Positions 7,045 through 15,252 of a stretch of 17,213 nucleotides of DNA are shown in pieces; position 1 is the first letter of the stretch, and the number at the start of each line of letters is the position of its first letter. Both the position numbers and the translations under genes were made by a program. Below the pieces are notes generated by a model, which saw nothing but the letters and a program-made list of their open reading frames with translations, was not told the origin of the DNA and did no database searches. Source of the stretch: Betaproteobacteria bacterium (lineage in GTDB: Bacteria; Pseudomonadota; Gammaproteobacteria; Burkholderiales; Burkholderiaceae_C); assembly GCA_025354965.1 (NCBI GenBank), contig JANXLW010000330.1:1-17213 (forward strand), read 5' to 3'.

Positions 7045-7971
7045 ATGTCTGCACTGCGTCGACTGTTGGACATGCGGTCAGTTTGGGTTGACTTGCTGAC
7101 TTGCGTTTGCTGGAGCTTGCTGCTGATAGTGACGCCAGTGAATGCCCAGCTGGCCGTGCCAGCGCTCACCGGCCATGTGATTGACGCCACCAACACGCTG
7201 AGCGCGCAGCAGATGCAGCAAATGGAAAGCCGACTGACCGCTTTTGAACATAGTGCTGGCGCGCAAATCGTGTTGTTGCTGGTGCCGACTACGCAACCCG
7301 AAGACATTACCAGTTATGCCAACCGTGTCAGCAACAGCTGGAAGATTGGCCGCCGGGATATCGGTGATGGTTTGCTGTTGCTGGTCGCAAAGAATGACCA
7401 CAAGGTACGCATTGAAGTCGCCAAATCACTGGAAGGCGCCATCCCCGACCTGGCCGCCAAGCGCATCATTGATCAATCCATCACACCGCATTTCAGACAG
7501 GACGACTTCGCCGGCGGGTTGGACGCAGCAGTGGTTCAAATCATGGCCCGCATTAGCGGCGAGTCGTTGCCAGTGCCTGCCGCTGCACCGCGGGATGTCA
7601 AGTCCGGCTTTGAGTGGACGGACCTGGCCATCTTCGCGTTCTTTGCAGTGCCCATCGTGGGGGGTGTTGCGCGCAAGATGCTGGGCACCAACCTGGGCGC
7701 AGTGGCCACCGGCGGTGCCATCGGTGCCATGGCGATGGTCCTCACTTCGAGTTTTGTGATCGCAGGTCTGGCTGCTTTGGGGGCACTTTTTTTTACCCTT
7801 GTTTCCAGCGTCGCGGGCAGCGCGATTGGCAGCGGATGGAGCTGGCGCCACGGCGGTTGGGGCGCTGGGGGCGCTGGCTTTGGCTCGAGCTCCGGCGGTA
7901 GCAGTGGTGGCGGCTTCAGTTCGGGCGGCGGTGGCGACTTTGGCGGCGGCGGCGCCTCGGGAGACTGGTGA
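7045..7971 (+). CDS. TPM-domain (YgcG-like) protein with signal peptide, membrane segments and glycine-rich tail
   Basis: A protein of about 308 residues. A signal peptide (cleavage probably after VNA, residue 34) precedes a TPM domain (about 42-172) with the family features HVIDATNTLS, GAQIVLLLVPT, WKIGRRDIGDGLLLLVAKNDHKVRIEV and LEGAIPDLAAKRII. Two or more hydrophobic segments follow (about 192-255), then a Gly/Ser-rich C-terminus ending GGGGASGDW, as is usual for this family. The TPM domain should therefore face the periplasm. The start is uncertain: ATG 7045 is used, but TTG 7021 and ATG 7072 (which gives the neatest signal peptide) are in frame and none has a good ribosome site, so translation may be coupled to lemA. 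It overlaps the second TPM gene by one base. The biochemical role is unknown; thylakoid relatives are linked to photosystem repair. Confidence 0.85.
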   Translation: MSALRRLLDMRSVWVDLLTCVCWSLLLIVTPVNAQLAVPALTGHVIDATNTLSAQQMQQMESRLTAFEHSAGAQIVLLLVPTTQPEDITSYANRVSNSWKIGRRDIGDGLLLLVAKNDHKVRIEVAKSLEGAIPDLAAKRIIDQSITPHFRQDDFAGGLDAAVVQIMARISGESLPVPAAAPRDVKSGFEWTDLAIFAFFAVPIVGGVARKMLGTNLGAVATGGAIGAMAMVLTSSFVIAGLAALGALFFTLVSSVAGSAIGSGWSWRHGGWGAGGAGFGSSSGGSSGGGFSSGGGGDFGGGGASGDW

Positions 7972-8492
7972 TGTGGCGTCGTATCAAACGAATACTAAAA
8001 CATCGCTGGCTCGATGCGTCGACGACCCAGCGAGCCATTCCGCCAGACATGGTGCAGCGGCTGGCGCAACGCGTCGCGGCGAGTGAACAATACCACTCAG
8101 GGGAAATTCGTATTTTTGTCGAGGCCGGTCTGCCCCTGAGCTACCTCTGGCGTAACGCGACGACACGCCAAATCACCCGTCAACGGGCGCTGACCATGTT
8201 TGGCAAACTGCGGGTCTGGGACACCGCCCATAACAACGGTGTTCTGATCTACCTGCTGCTGGCAGAGCGTTCAATTGAGCTGGTGGCTGATCGAGGCCTC
8301 AATGACCTGGTCAAGCCAGGGGTCTGGCGAGATATGGTTGCCGGCATGGGCAATGCATTCCAGCAGGGGCGGTTTGAGGAAGGCCTAACCACAGCACTGG
8401 AAGAAGTGTCTACCCTGCTAGCGCTGCATTTCCCGCTCAAGGCGGGGGAAATCAACCCGAACGAACTGCCGGATTCACCAGTTTTGAACTGA
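7971..8492 (+). CDS. Cytoplasmic TPM-domain protein
   Basis: A 173-residue TPM-domain protein with no signal peptide and no clear membrane helix. It starts with a basic stretch (WRRIKRILKHRWL) and carries the family core YHSGEIRIFVEAGLPL (about 41-56), HNNGVLIYLLLAERSIELVADRGL (87-110) and a C-terminal helix. The start ATG at 7971 shares a base with the upstream stop (TGATG), which indicates translational coupling; a GTG three bases earlier is less likely. It is the last gene of the lemA unit. The pairing of a secreted, glycine-tailed TPM protein with a non-secreted one is common in proteobacteria, and suggests that the two act on opposite sides of the membrane. That is inference. Confidence 0.85.
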   Translation: MWRRIKRILKHRWLDASTTQRAIPPDMVQRLAQRVAASEQYHSGEIRIFVEAGLPLSYLWRNATTRQITRQRALTMFGKLRVWDTAHNNGVLIYLLLAERSIELVADRGLNDLVKPGVWRDMVAGMGNAFQQGRFEEGLTTALEEVSTLLALHFPLKAGEINPNELPDSPVLN

Positions 8493-8495
8493 ATC
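8472..8495. terminator. Hairpin at the convergent ends of the TPM gene and atpC
   Basis: Bases 8472-8495 carry GATTCA and TGAATC arms, with a nested CAGTT (8479-8483) and AACTG (8487-8491) stem and a three-base loop. The hairpin spans the stop codon of the second TPM gene. On either strand only a short T run follows, so it is a poor Rho-independent terminator. It may act as a weak bidirectional end between the plus-strand cassette and the ATP synthase operon. I saw no better terminator in the 34-base gap. Confidence 0.25.
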
Positions 8496-8526
8496 TTCCG
8501 ACTGCCTTGGCGCGCCCGGAGTTAAC

Positions 8527-8943
8527 TTATTTTTTCTGGCGATATTTGCGCAGCGCTGCGATCTGTGCCGCCATGACCGCCAGCTCGGATGTGGCCTTGG
8601 CCAGGTCGAGATCGGTTTTGGCATTCTTGATGGCTTCTTCTGCAGCCGCTTTGGCGGCGTTGGCTTTCTCGTCATCGAGATCCTTGCCGCGGATGGCGGT
8701 GTCAGACAGCACGGTGATGCAATCAGGCTGCACTTCCAGGATGCCACCAGCGACGAAGATAAACTCTTCACCACCATCAGCCATTTCAATACGCACCGAA
8801 CCGGCCTTGATGCGCGTGATCAGCGGCGTGTGACGCGGGAAAATGCCAAGCTCACCCGCTTCACCCGGCAAGGCAACAAAACGCGCCTCGCCGGAGAAGA
8901 TCGATGCTTCGGCACTGACCACATTGATGTGGATGGTGTTCAT
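8527..8943 (-). CDS. atpC: ATP synthase epsilon subunit
   Basis: Epsilon subunit of the F1 sector, 138 residues, the usual length. The N-terminal beta sandwich (about 1-85) carries VVSAEASIFSGEA, ALPGEAGELGIFPRHTPL and VAGGILEVQPD; the C-terminal part is the two-helix inhibitory/regulatory hairpin ending in basic residues. The start at 8943 comes one base after the atpD stop (TAGCATG), so translation is probably coupled. It is the last gene of the operon; epsilon binds gamma and the c-ring and can restrain ATP hydrolysis. Confidence 0.97.
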   Translation of the reverse strand: MNTIHINVVSAEASIFSGEARFVALPGEAGELGIFPRHTPLITRIKAGSVRIEMADGGEEFIFVAGGILEVQPDCITVLSDTAIRGKDLDDEKANAAKAAAEEAIKNAKTDLDLAKATSELAVMAAQIAALRKYRQKK

Positions 8944-8944
8944 G

Positions 8945-10372
8945 CTAGATTTTCTTGGCTTTTTCGAACGCTTCGTCGATCGTGCCAACCATGTAAAACG
9001 CCTGCTCCGGCAAGTGATCGCACTCACCCGCCACAATCATCTTGAAGCCGCGAATGGTCTCAGCCAGGCTGACGTACTTGCCGGGGGAGCCGGTGAACAC
9101 TTCAGCCACGTGGAAGGGCTGGGACAGGAAACGCTGTATCTTTCGGGCTCGAGCCACTGCCTGTTTGTCTTCCGGTGCCAACTCGTCCATGCCCAGAATT
9201 GCAATGATGTCGCGCAACTCTTTGTAGCGCTGCAAAGTGCCCTGCACGGCGCGTGCAGTTTCGTAATGGTCGGCGCCGACCACCAACGGATCCAGCTGGC
9301 GGCTGGTGGAATCCAACGGATCAACGGCCGGATAAATACCCAGCGAAGCAATGTCACGACTCAGCACCACGGTGGAATCCAAGTGGGCGAAAGTAGTGGC
9401 GGGAGACGGATCGGTCAAGTCGTCGGCGGGCACGTAAACCGCCTGAATCGATGTGATGGAACCGACCTTGGTGGAAGTGATGCGTTCTTGCAGCCGGCCC
9501 ATTTCTTCGGCCAGCGTCGGTTGATACCCGACGGCGGAGGGCATACGTCCCAACAGCGCGGACACTTCGGTACCCGCCAGGGTAAAGCGGTAAATATTGT
9601 CAACGAAGAACAGCACGTCTTTGCCTTCGTCGCGAAATGACTCGGCTATGGTCAAGCCGGTCAGCGCCACGCGCAGACGGTTACCCGGTGGCTCATTCAT
9701 CTGACCGTAAACCATCGACACTTTTGACTTGGGCAGGTCATCCAGATTCACCACGCCGGAGTCGGCCATCTCGTGATAGAAGTCGTTTCCTTCACGCGTG
9801 CGTTCACCGACGCCGGCAAACACTGACAGACCGCTGTGCGCCTTGGCGATGTTGTTGATGAGCTCCATCATGTTGACGGTTTTACCGACGCCGGCGCCGC
9901 CGAACAGACCGACCTTGCCGCCCTTGGCAAATGGGCACACCAGATCAATCACCTTGATGCCGGTCTCCAGCAGTTCCTGCGACGGGCTGAGTTCATCATA
10001 CGAAGGGGCCTTGCGGTGAATCGAAGCGTGCAGTGTGGAATTGACCGGGCCACGTTCATCGATCGGTGTGCCCAGCACATCCATAATGCGCCCGAGGGTC
10101 GCCTGGCCAACTGGCACCATGATCGGATGCCCGGTGTTGGACACCATCAAACCACGACGCAGGCCGTCGCTGGAGCCGAGCGCAATGGTGCGCACGATAC
10201 CGTCACCCAGTTGCTGCTGTACTTCCAGTGTCAAGGCCGTCCCCTCCAGTTTGAGGGCATCATAGATTTTGGGCATCTGGTCACGTGGAAACTCCACGTC
10301 GACGACTGCACCAATGCACTGAACAATTTTTCCCTGGACGCTTTTGTTCGCAGGTGTGGTTTCTTGGGCCAT
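8945..10372 (-). CDS. atpD: ATP synthase beta subunit
   Basis: Catalytic beta subunit of F1 with 475 residues. The P-loop GGAGVGKT is at 158-165, the catalytic glutamate is Glu190 in GVGERTREG, and the DELSEED-equivalent region reads GMDELAPEDK. The Walker B region is DVLFFVDNIYRFT. The start at 10372 (ATG) is preferred to an in-frame TTG at 10387, because a GGAG ribosome site lies nine bases before it and the product then begins MAQ as in relatives. A 56-base gap separates it from atpG. All catalytic residues I could check are intact. Confidence 0.98.
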   Translation of the reverse strand: MAQETTPANKSVQGKIVQCIGAVVDVEFPRDQMPKIYDALKLEGTALTLEVQQQLGDGIVRTIALGSSDGLRRGLMVSNTGHPIMVPVGQATLGRIMDVLGTPIDERGPVNSTLHASIHRKAPSYDELSPSQELLETGIKVIDLVCPFAKGGKVGLFGGAGVGKTVNMMELINNIAKAHSGLSVFAGVGERTREGNDFYHEMADSGVVNLDDLPKSKVSMVYGQMNEPPGNRLRVALTGLTIAESFRDEGKDVLFFVDNIYRFTLAGTEVSALLGRMPSAVGYQPTLAEEMGRLQERITSTKVGSITSIQAVYVPADDLTDPSPATTFAHLDSTVVLSRDIASLGIYPAVDPLDSTSRQLDPLVVGADHYETARAVQGTLQRYKELRDIIAILGMDELAPEDKQAVARARKIQRFLSQPFHVAEVFTGSPGKYVSLAETIRGFKMIVAGECDHLPEQAFYMVGTIDEAFEKAKKI

Positions 10373-10428
10373 TTGGCTTTGCTCCAATAAATTTAAATCT
10401 TGCTGGCGGCTTGCACTTGTTGGGCCGG

Positions 10429-11325
10429 CTAGGCCCCGATCGCTGCAGCCCCGGAGACGATCTCGGACAGTTCTTTGGTGATGGCTGCCTGCCGGGTCTT
10501 GTTATAGACCAGTTTCAATTCGCCAATCACGTTACCCGCGTTATCGGTGGCCGCCTTCATCGCCACCATGCGCGCGGCATGTTCCGAGGCCATGTTCTCG
10601 GCAACCGCCTGGTAAACCAGGGCCTCGACATAGCGTACCAACAGTTCATCGATAACTGTTTGAGGATCGGGTTCGTAAATATAGTCCCAACCATGCTTGG
10701 CATCTGAAGTGCGCTGGCTGACCTCGGTTTCGGCCTGCATCCCTGCCGCCGACAATGGCAGCAGCTGTTGCAACACCACTTCCTGCTTCATCGTGTTGAT
10801 GAAGCGGGTGTAGGAGAGATAGACGGCGTTGATCTCACCCCTGGCGTAGGCATCGAGCAGCACCTTGACGGGACCAATCAGGCGTTCCAGATGTGGCTTG
10901 TCACCAAGCTGCGTCACATGCGATACGACCTTGGCACCAATACGATTAAGGAATCCAAAGCCCTTGTTTCCAATGGCCACCGTCTGTGCCGACATGCCCG
11001 CCGCTTGCAAGTCACGCAGTTTATTGGCCACACTGCGAAGCACATTGGTATTCAGGCCGCCACACAAACCTTTGTCCGTCGTGACCACAATCATGCCCGC
11101 GACTTTGGCGTCGTTGGGCTTCATGAACGCATGAATGTATTCGGGATTGGCTTCGCCCAGATTGGCGGCGATATTGCGTACCTTTTCCGCATAGGGCCGC
11201 GCCGAGCGCATGCGTTCCTGTGCCTTACGCATCTTGGACACTGAGATCATCTCCATGGCCTTGGTGATCTTCTTCGTACTCTCGAAGTTTTTAATCTTGC
11301 CGCGTATTTCCTTGCCGGTTGCCAT
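10429..11325 (-). CDS. atpG: ATP synthase gamma subunit
   Basis: Central-shaft gamma subunit of F1, 298 residues, close to the bacterial norm. The N-terminal helix is the conserved IRGKIKNFESTKKITKAMEM, the middle Rossmann-like domain contains VTTDKGLCGGLN (about 81-92), and the C-terminal helix contains AMKAATDNAGN and NKTRQAAITKELSEIVSGA. A strong GGAGG lies before the ATG at 11325. It sits between atpA and atpD, as in the standard order. The rotating gamma couples proton flow in Fo to conformational changes in beta. Confidence 0.98.
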   Translation of the reverse strand: MATGKEIRGKIKNFESTKKITKAMEMISVSKMRKAQERMRSARPYAEKVRNIAANLGEANPEYIHAFMKPNDAKVAGMIVVTTDKGLCGGLNTNVLRSVANKLRDLQAAGMSAQTVAIGNKGFGFLNRIGAKVVSHVTQLGDKPHLERLIGPVKVLLDAYARGEINAVYLSYTRFINTMKQEVVLQQLLPLSAAGMQAETEVSQRTSDAKHGWDYIYEPDPQTVIDELLVRYVEALVYQAVAENMASEHAARMVAMKAATDNAGNVIGELKLVYNKTRQAAITKELSEIVSGAAAIGA

Positions 11326-11357
11326 TTGAGCCTCCTTCGCTGTTACAGAAGGTGAGC

Positions 11358-12911
11358 TTAAGCAAACGACTTCTTGAAGGCGGCGATGGCAGCGTTCAAT
11401 TCAGCCTCGGCATCCTTGTCCATCGCCTTGTCGGCTTCGAGCTTGGCCAGCAAAGCCGCATTCTTATCCTTGAGATAGCTATGCAGACCATGCTCAAAGG
11501 GTAAAACCTTATTGATTGCGACGTCGTCCAGATAGCCTTTGTTCACCGCGAACAAGGTGGCGCCCATCAAAGAGATGGGCAGCGGGCTGTACTGTGCCTG
11601 CTTGAGCAATTCGGTCACGCGAGCGCCGCGGTCAAGTTGCTTGCGAGTCGCTTCATCCAGATCGGAGGCGAACTGTGCGAAAGCAGCCAACTCGCGGTAC
11701 TGAGCCAAGTCGGTGCGGATACCACCCGACAGGTTCTTGATCAATTTGGTCTGTGCCGCGCCACCGACGCGAGACACGGAAATGCCTGCATTAATGGCCG
11801 GGCGGATACCGGCATTGAACAGCGATGTTTCCAGGAAGATCTGGCCATCGGTAATGGAGATCACATTGGTCGGCACAAAGGCGGACACGTCACCCGCTTG
11901 CGTTTCAATGATGGGCAGAGCGGTCAGAGAACCGGTCTTGCCCTTGACAGCACCTTTGGTGAAGTCTTCAACATACTTTTCGTTGACCCGGGCGGCACGC
12001 TCGAGCAGACGGCTGTGCAGATAAAACACGTCGCCGGGGTACGCTTCGCGACCCGGCGGGCGACGCAGCAACAGCGACACTTGACGGTAGGCCACCGCCT
12101 GCTTGCTCAGGTCGTCATACACAATCATCGCGTCTTCACCGCGGTCGCGGAAATATTCGCCCATCGTGCAACCAGAGTAGGCGCTGACATATTGCATGGC
12201 GGCCGACTCGGAGGCGGTAGCCGCCACCACAATGGTGTACTCCATTGCGCCAACTTTTTCCAGGGCACGCACCACGTTTTTGACGCTGGAGGCCTTTTGG
12301 CCAATTGCGACATAAACGCAGGTCATGTTTTGACCCTTCTGGTTGATGATGGCGTCGATTGCCACAGCCGTTTTACCGGTCTGGCGGTCACCAATGATCA
12401 ATTCGCGCTGACCGCGCCCGACCGGTACCATGGAGTCAATCGACTTCAGACCGGTCTGCATCGGCTGGCTCACCGATTGACGTGCGATCACACCCGGTGC
12501 GACTTTTTCAATCACGTCAGTCATCTTGGCGTTGATCGGGCCTTTGCCGTCTATTGGCTGCCCCAGCGCATTGACGACGCGCCCCTTGAGTTCGGGACCG
12601 ACCGGCACTTCCAGAATACGACCCGTGCATTTGACGGTATCGCCTTCCGAGATATGCTCGTACTCGCCCAGAATCACGGCGCCGACCGAGTCGCGCTCAA
12701 GGTTCAGTGCCAGACCGTAGGTGGGCAAACCATCGCTGCCGACCGGAAATTCGAGCATCTCGCCCTGCATCACGTCGGACAGGCCATGAATACGGCAAAT
12801 ACCGTCGGTCACGGACACGACAGTACCCTGATTGCGAATGTTGGCGCTGGCGGACAGGCCTTCAATACGACTCTTGATCAGTTCGGAAATCTCTGCTGGA
12901 TTGAGTTGCAT
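11358..12911 (-). CDS. atpA: ATP synthase alpha subunit
   Basis: Non-catalytic alpha subunit of F1, 517 residues. The N-terminus MQLNPAEISELIKSRI binds delta, the nucleotide-binding P-loop is GDRQTGKT (174-181), and the arginine-finger region is SVSRVGGAAQTK. A GAAGGAAAG ribosome site precedes the ATG at 12911. Its stop is 32 bases before atpG. A long frame on the opposite strand of this gene is a codon-bias artefact (see rejected items). Confidence 0.98.
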   Translation of the reverse strand: MQLNPAEISELIKSRIEGLSASANIRNQGTVVSVTDGICRIHGLSDVMQGEMLEFPVGSDGLPTYGLALNLERDSVGAVILGEYEHISEGDTVKCTGRILEVPVGPELKGRVVNALGQPIDGKGPINAKMTDVIEKVAPGVIARQSVSQPMQTGLKSIDSMVPVGRGQRELIIGDRQTGKTAVAIDAIINQKGQNMTCVYVAIGQKASSVKNVVRALEKVGAMEYTIVVAATASESAAMQYVSAYSGCTMGEYFRDRGEDAMIVYDDLSKQAVAYRQVSLLLRRPPGREAYPGDVFYLHSRLLERAARVNEKYVEDFTKGAVKGKTGSLTALPIIETQAGDVSAFVPTNVISITDGQIFLETSLFNAGIRPAINAGISVSRVGGAAQTKLIKNLSGGIRTDLAQYRELAAFAQFASDLDEATRKQLDRGARVTELLKQAQYSPLPISLMGATLFAVNKGYLDDVAINKVLPFEHGLHSYLKDKNAALLAKLEADKAMDKDAEAELNAAIAAFKKSFA

Positions 12912-12961
12912 GACTCTTTCCTTCTTTCGTTAATTGGGCTTGGCAACCGGGGGCTTGCGCC

Positions 12962-13492
12962 TCAGGCTGTCAATGCCACTTTCATTTGTTCCAGACGGGC
13001 TTTGACAGAAAAGTCAAGAACCTCGTCGCCTACCACCACTTGAATGCCACCGATCAATTCAGGCTGCAATTGAACGGACACATTGAGCTTGCGTGCAAAT
13101 CGCTTTTCCAGCGTTGCCGCCAATTCCACCAGTGCCGCGCTGTCGATAGCGAACGCGCTGTACACAACAGCGTCCGACGAACCGCCGCGGTTGTTCTTCA
13201 TGACCCGGAACTGCGCAGCAATTTCCGGCAAAGCACTCAAGCGACCATTCTCAATCAGCATGCGCAGAAAGTTTTTTGACCGCTCCGGCAACGCAACCTG
13301 AGCCACCCCGGTCATCAGTTCAAACACCTGGGCCGCTGTAACGTTGGGGTTGTCAGCGAATTGCAGCAGTTGCGGGTTTTTCGCAATCTCGTTTAACGCC
13401 TCGATCCAGACCGCTGCAGCATCCAGGTCTGACGCCGAGGCCTTGAACAAGGCTTCAGCATAAGGTCGCGCAATGGTGGCAAGTTCAGCCAT
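12962..13492 (-). CDS. atpH: ATP synthase delta subunit
   Basis: Delta (OSCP-like) subunit, 176 residues, which forms the peripheral stalk cap linking b to the alpha-beta crown. The N-terminal helical domain begins with the family motif IARPYAEALFKAS, and the C-terminal domain contains SVQLQPELIGGIQVVVGDEVLDFSVKARLEQMK. The start ATG at 13492 follows the atpF stop by ten bases; the leader there has little ribosome-site character (AAAAGGACAACC). The 50 bases before atpA hold only the ribosome site of that gene. Confidence 0.97.
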   Translation of the reverse strand: MAELATIARPYAEALFKASASDLDAAAVWIEALNEIAKNPQLLQFADNPNVTAAQVFELMTGVAQVALPERSKNFLRMLIENGRLSALPEIAAQFRVMKNNRGGSSDAVVYSAFAIDSAALVELAATLEKRFARKLNVSVQLQPELIGGIQVVVGDEVLDFSVKARLEQMKVALTA

Positions 13493-13502
13493 GGTTGTCC
13501 TT

Positions 13503-13973
13503 TTACAGCTCGGTCTTCAAGCGGCCAAGCAAATCAGCATGGACACTGGCATTGACTTCCTTGCGCAGGATCTGCTCAGCGCCCTTGACTGCCAGGGCGG
13601 CCACTTGCTCACGCAGCGCCTCGCGCGCCCTGACGGATTGCTGCTCAGCTTCAACTTTCGCGGCAGCAACGATCTTGTTGCCCTCCGCGGTCGCCTTAGA
13701 CTTCGCTTCTTCGATGATGGCTTGTCCTCGCCGCTCGGCGTCAGCAAGGCGTGCTGTAGTCTCCGTGCGCGACTTGGCCAATTCGGCATCCACCCGCTTG
13801 TTGGCGGAGGAAAGCTCGGACTTGGCTTTGTCGGCGGCGGCGAGGCCATCAGCAATCTTGCTGGCACGTTCATCCAATGCAGCCGCGATAGGTGGCCACA
13901 CGAACTTCATCGTGAACAGCACGAGCAATATGAAGACGATGATCTGGACAATCAGCGTTGCGTTAATGTTCAC
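13503..13973 (-). CDS. atpF: ATP synthase b subunit
   Basis: Peripheral-stalk b subunit, 156 residues. One N-terminal transmembrane helix (about 5-25, ending KFVWPPI) anchors a long, charged, Ala/Lys/Glu-rich helix that dimerises and reaches delta. The start is a GTG at 13973 with a strong GAGGGAGA ribosome site. A small CCTC-GTTA-GAGG hairpin covers the first half of that site, which may lower translation of b relative to c; this is speculative. The gene lies between atpE and atpH, as usual. Confidence 0.97.
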   Translation of the reverse strand: MNINATLIVQIIVFILLVLFTMKFVWPPIAAALDERASKIADGLAAADKAKSELSSANKRVDAELAKSRTETTARLADAERRGQAIIEEAKSKATAEGNKIVAAAKVEAEQQSVRAREALREQVAALAVKGAEQILRKEVNASVHADLLGRLKTEL

Positions 13974-14010
13974 AGTAAGTCTCCCTCTAACGAGGTGTTG
14001 GAGTTAAGGC

Positions 14011-14274
14011 TTACTTGACCAGACGTGCGATTTGAGCCAGGAACGGGTTGGCGGTGGCGAACCACAGGGCAATACCGGTTCCGATAATGAAGGCCGCGTC
14101 AATCAGACCGGCCAGCACGAACATCTTGGTTTGCAGTTCGCCCATGAGTTCCGGCTGACGTGCTGCCGCTTCAAGGTACTTGCTACCCATGATGCCGATA
14201 CCGATACAGGCGCCCAGAGCGCCAAGTCCAATGATCAAACCAGCAGCCAGGGCAGCAAAACTAATAACTTCCAT
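14011..14274 (-). CDS. atpE: ATP synthase c subunit (proteolipid)
   Basis: Proteolipid subunit of the rotor ring, 87 residues. Two transmembrane hairpin helices are joined by a polar loop containing the conserved ARQPE (residues 38-42). The proton-binding carboxylate is Asp59 in AGLIDAAF of helix 2. The Gly-rich first helix (GLGALGACIGIGIMG) is typical. I see no glutamine/glutamate sodium motif, so the ring should translocate protons. The ATG at 14274 follows a strong AGGAG and a U-rich leader (separate entry). Confidence 0.98.
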   Translation of the reverse strand: MEVISFAALAAGLIIGLGALGACIGIGIMGSKYLEAAARQPELMGELQTKMFVLAGLIDAAFIIGTGIALWFATANPFLAQIARLVK

Positions 14275-14350
14275 GATTCACTCCTAAATAATCGAAAAAC
14301 CAAAACAATAACAACCAAACCGAAAATCGCAGCGCAAACCGCCGCACAAA
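14275..14350 (-). promoter_or_regulatory. U-rich leader and strong ribosome site of atpE
   Basis: The 76 bases between atpB and atpE are, on the mRNA strand, rich in U and G with few C residues in the half nearest the start. They end in TTTAGGAGTGAATC before the ATG. Such a stretch should fold little. In E. coli a U-rich sequence before the atpE ribosome site raises translation of the c subunit, which is needed in many copies per complex. The same job here is inferred from position and composition. Confidence 0.5.
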
Positions 14351-15250
14351 TCAATGCGCGTCGTGCGCCTGCCCGATGTAGACCAGCGTCAACATCATGA
14401 ACACGAAAGCCTGCAACAAGATGATGATGATATGGAACACCGCCCACGCCCATCCGGCCACCACGTGCAGCAAAAACAGCATGAGGCTGCCCATAGGGTC
14501 TGTCGACAAGGCCCAGGAACCACCCAACAGGGCAATCAGCATGAACACCAGTTCGCCCGCATACATATTGCCAAACAATCGCATGCCGTGCGACACAGTT
14601 TTGGCGGTAAAAGAAATCACCTGCTCGAAAATGTTGACCACGCCCAGAATGACGGCAAAAACCGGGTTCTTGCTGGTGCCAAAAGGTGCAGAAACCAGCT
14701 CGTGCGCCCAGCCGCCCAAGCCCTTGATCTTCATGTTGTAGAACAAGCAGATCAGCAGCACGGAGACGGACAACCCCATGGTGACCGACAGGTCGGCGGT
14801 GGGCACGACGCGCAGATAGGCATGGTGCGAATCATGTCCGGCAGCACCATAGATCCAGCCCCACGCGGTGGGCAGCAGATCCAGGGGCAACAAGTCCATC
14901 GCGTTGAGCAGGAAAATCCAAACAAACACTGTCAAGGCCAAGGGTGCCACCAATTTGCGGCTCTTTGCGTTGTGCACGATGGATTTGGCCTGGCCATCCA
15001 CCATTTCTATCAAAATTTCAACCGCAGCCTGAAACCGGCCTGGCACGCCGGAGGTTGCGCGGCTGGCCGCTTTCCAAAGGAAGAAGCACCCCAGAACGCC
15101 CAACAATATGGAAAAGAAAAGTGAATCGATATTAAAAACGGAGAAATCAACGATTTCGGTCTGCGGCTTGTTCTGCCAATGCGTCAGGTGGTGAACAATA
15201 TAGTCACTGGCTGACGGAGCTGCTTCTGCGGACATTGCTTCTGCGGACAT
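14351..15250 (-). CDS. atpB: ATP synthase a subunit
   Basis: Stator a subunit forming the proton half-channels, 299 residues with several hydrophobic helices. The essential arginine is Arg224 in SHGMRLFGNMYAGEL; further family features are NAMDLLPLDLLP (116-127) and the C-terminal LLQAFVFMMLTLVYIG. The start lies in a 15-bp tandem duplication that gives two in-frame ATGs (15250 and 15235) and an N-terminus MSAEAMSAEA. The first ATG is chosen because a GAAGAG-like ribosome site is seven to eight bases upstream; it starts two bases after the atpI stop. The functional core is unaffected by the choice. Confidence 0.96.
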   Translation of the reverse strand: MSAEAMSAEAAPSASDYIVHHLTHWQNKPQTEIVDFSVFNIDSLFFSILLGVLGCFFLWKAASRATSGVPGRFQAAVEILIEMVDGQAKSIVHNAKSRKLVAPLALTVFVWIFLLNAMDLLPLDLLPTAWGWIYGAAGHDSHHAYLRVVPTADLSVTMGLSVSVLLICLFYNMKIKGLGGWAHELVSAPFGTSKNPVFAVILGVVNIFEQVISFTAKTVSHGMRLFGNMYAGELVFMLIALLGGSWALSTDPMGSLMLFLLHVVAGWAWAVFHIIIILLQAFVFMMLTLVYIGQAHDAH

Positions 15251-15251
15251 T
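15222..15251. repeat. 15-bp tandem duplication at the atpB start
   Basis: The unit GCTTCTGCGGACATT occurs twice without interruption (15222-15236 and 15237-15251, plus strand). On the coding strand each copy supplies an ATG followed by SAEA, so the gene has two in-frame start codons fifteen bases apart. Being a multiple of three, the duplication keeps the frame. Replication slippage is the likely cause. Confidence 0.9.
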
Positions 15252-15252
15252 G

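Noticed and set aside
7860..7968. Gly/Ser-coding repetitive DNA at the end of the first TPM gene, as a possible microsatellite or separate repeat element
   Set aside because: The family normally ends in such a glycine-rich tail; codon use varies between repeats, so it is coding composition rather than a mobile or slippage repeat.
11637..13043. A very long open frame (468 codons) on the plus strand opposite atpA and part of atpH
   Set aside because: Its product has no family features, and the opposite strand encodes unmistakable alpha and delta subunits. In GC-rich DNA with strong codon bias the antisense frame often lacks stops.
14011..14274. Possibility of a sodium-dependent c-ring
   Set aside because: The carboxylate is an aspartate in an ordinary AGLIDAAF context, without the glutamine/glutamate sodium ligands.
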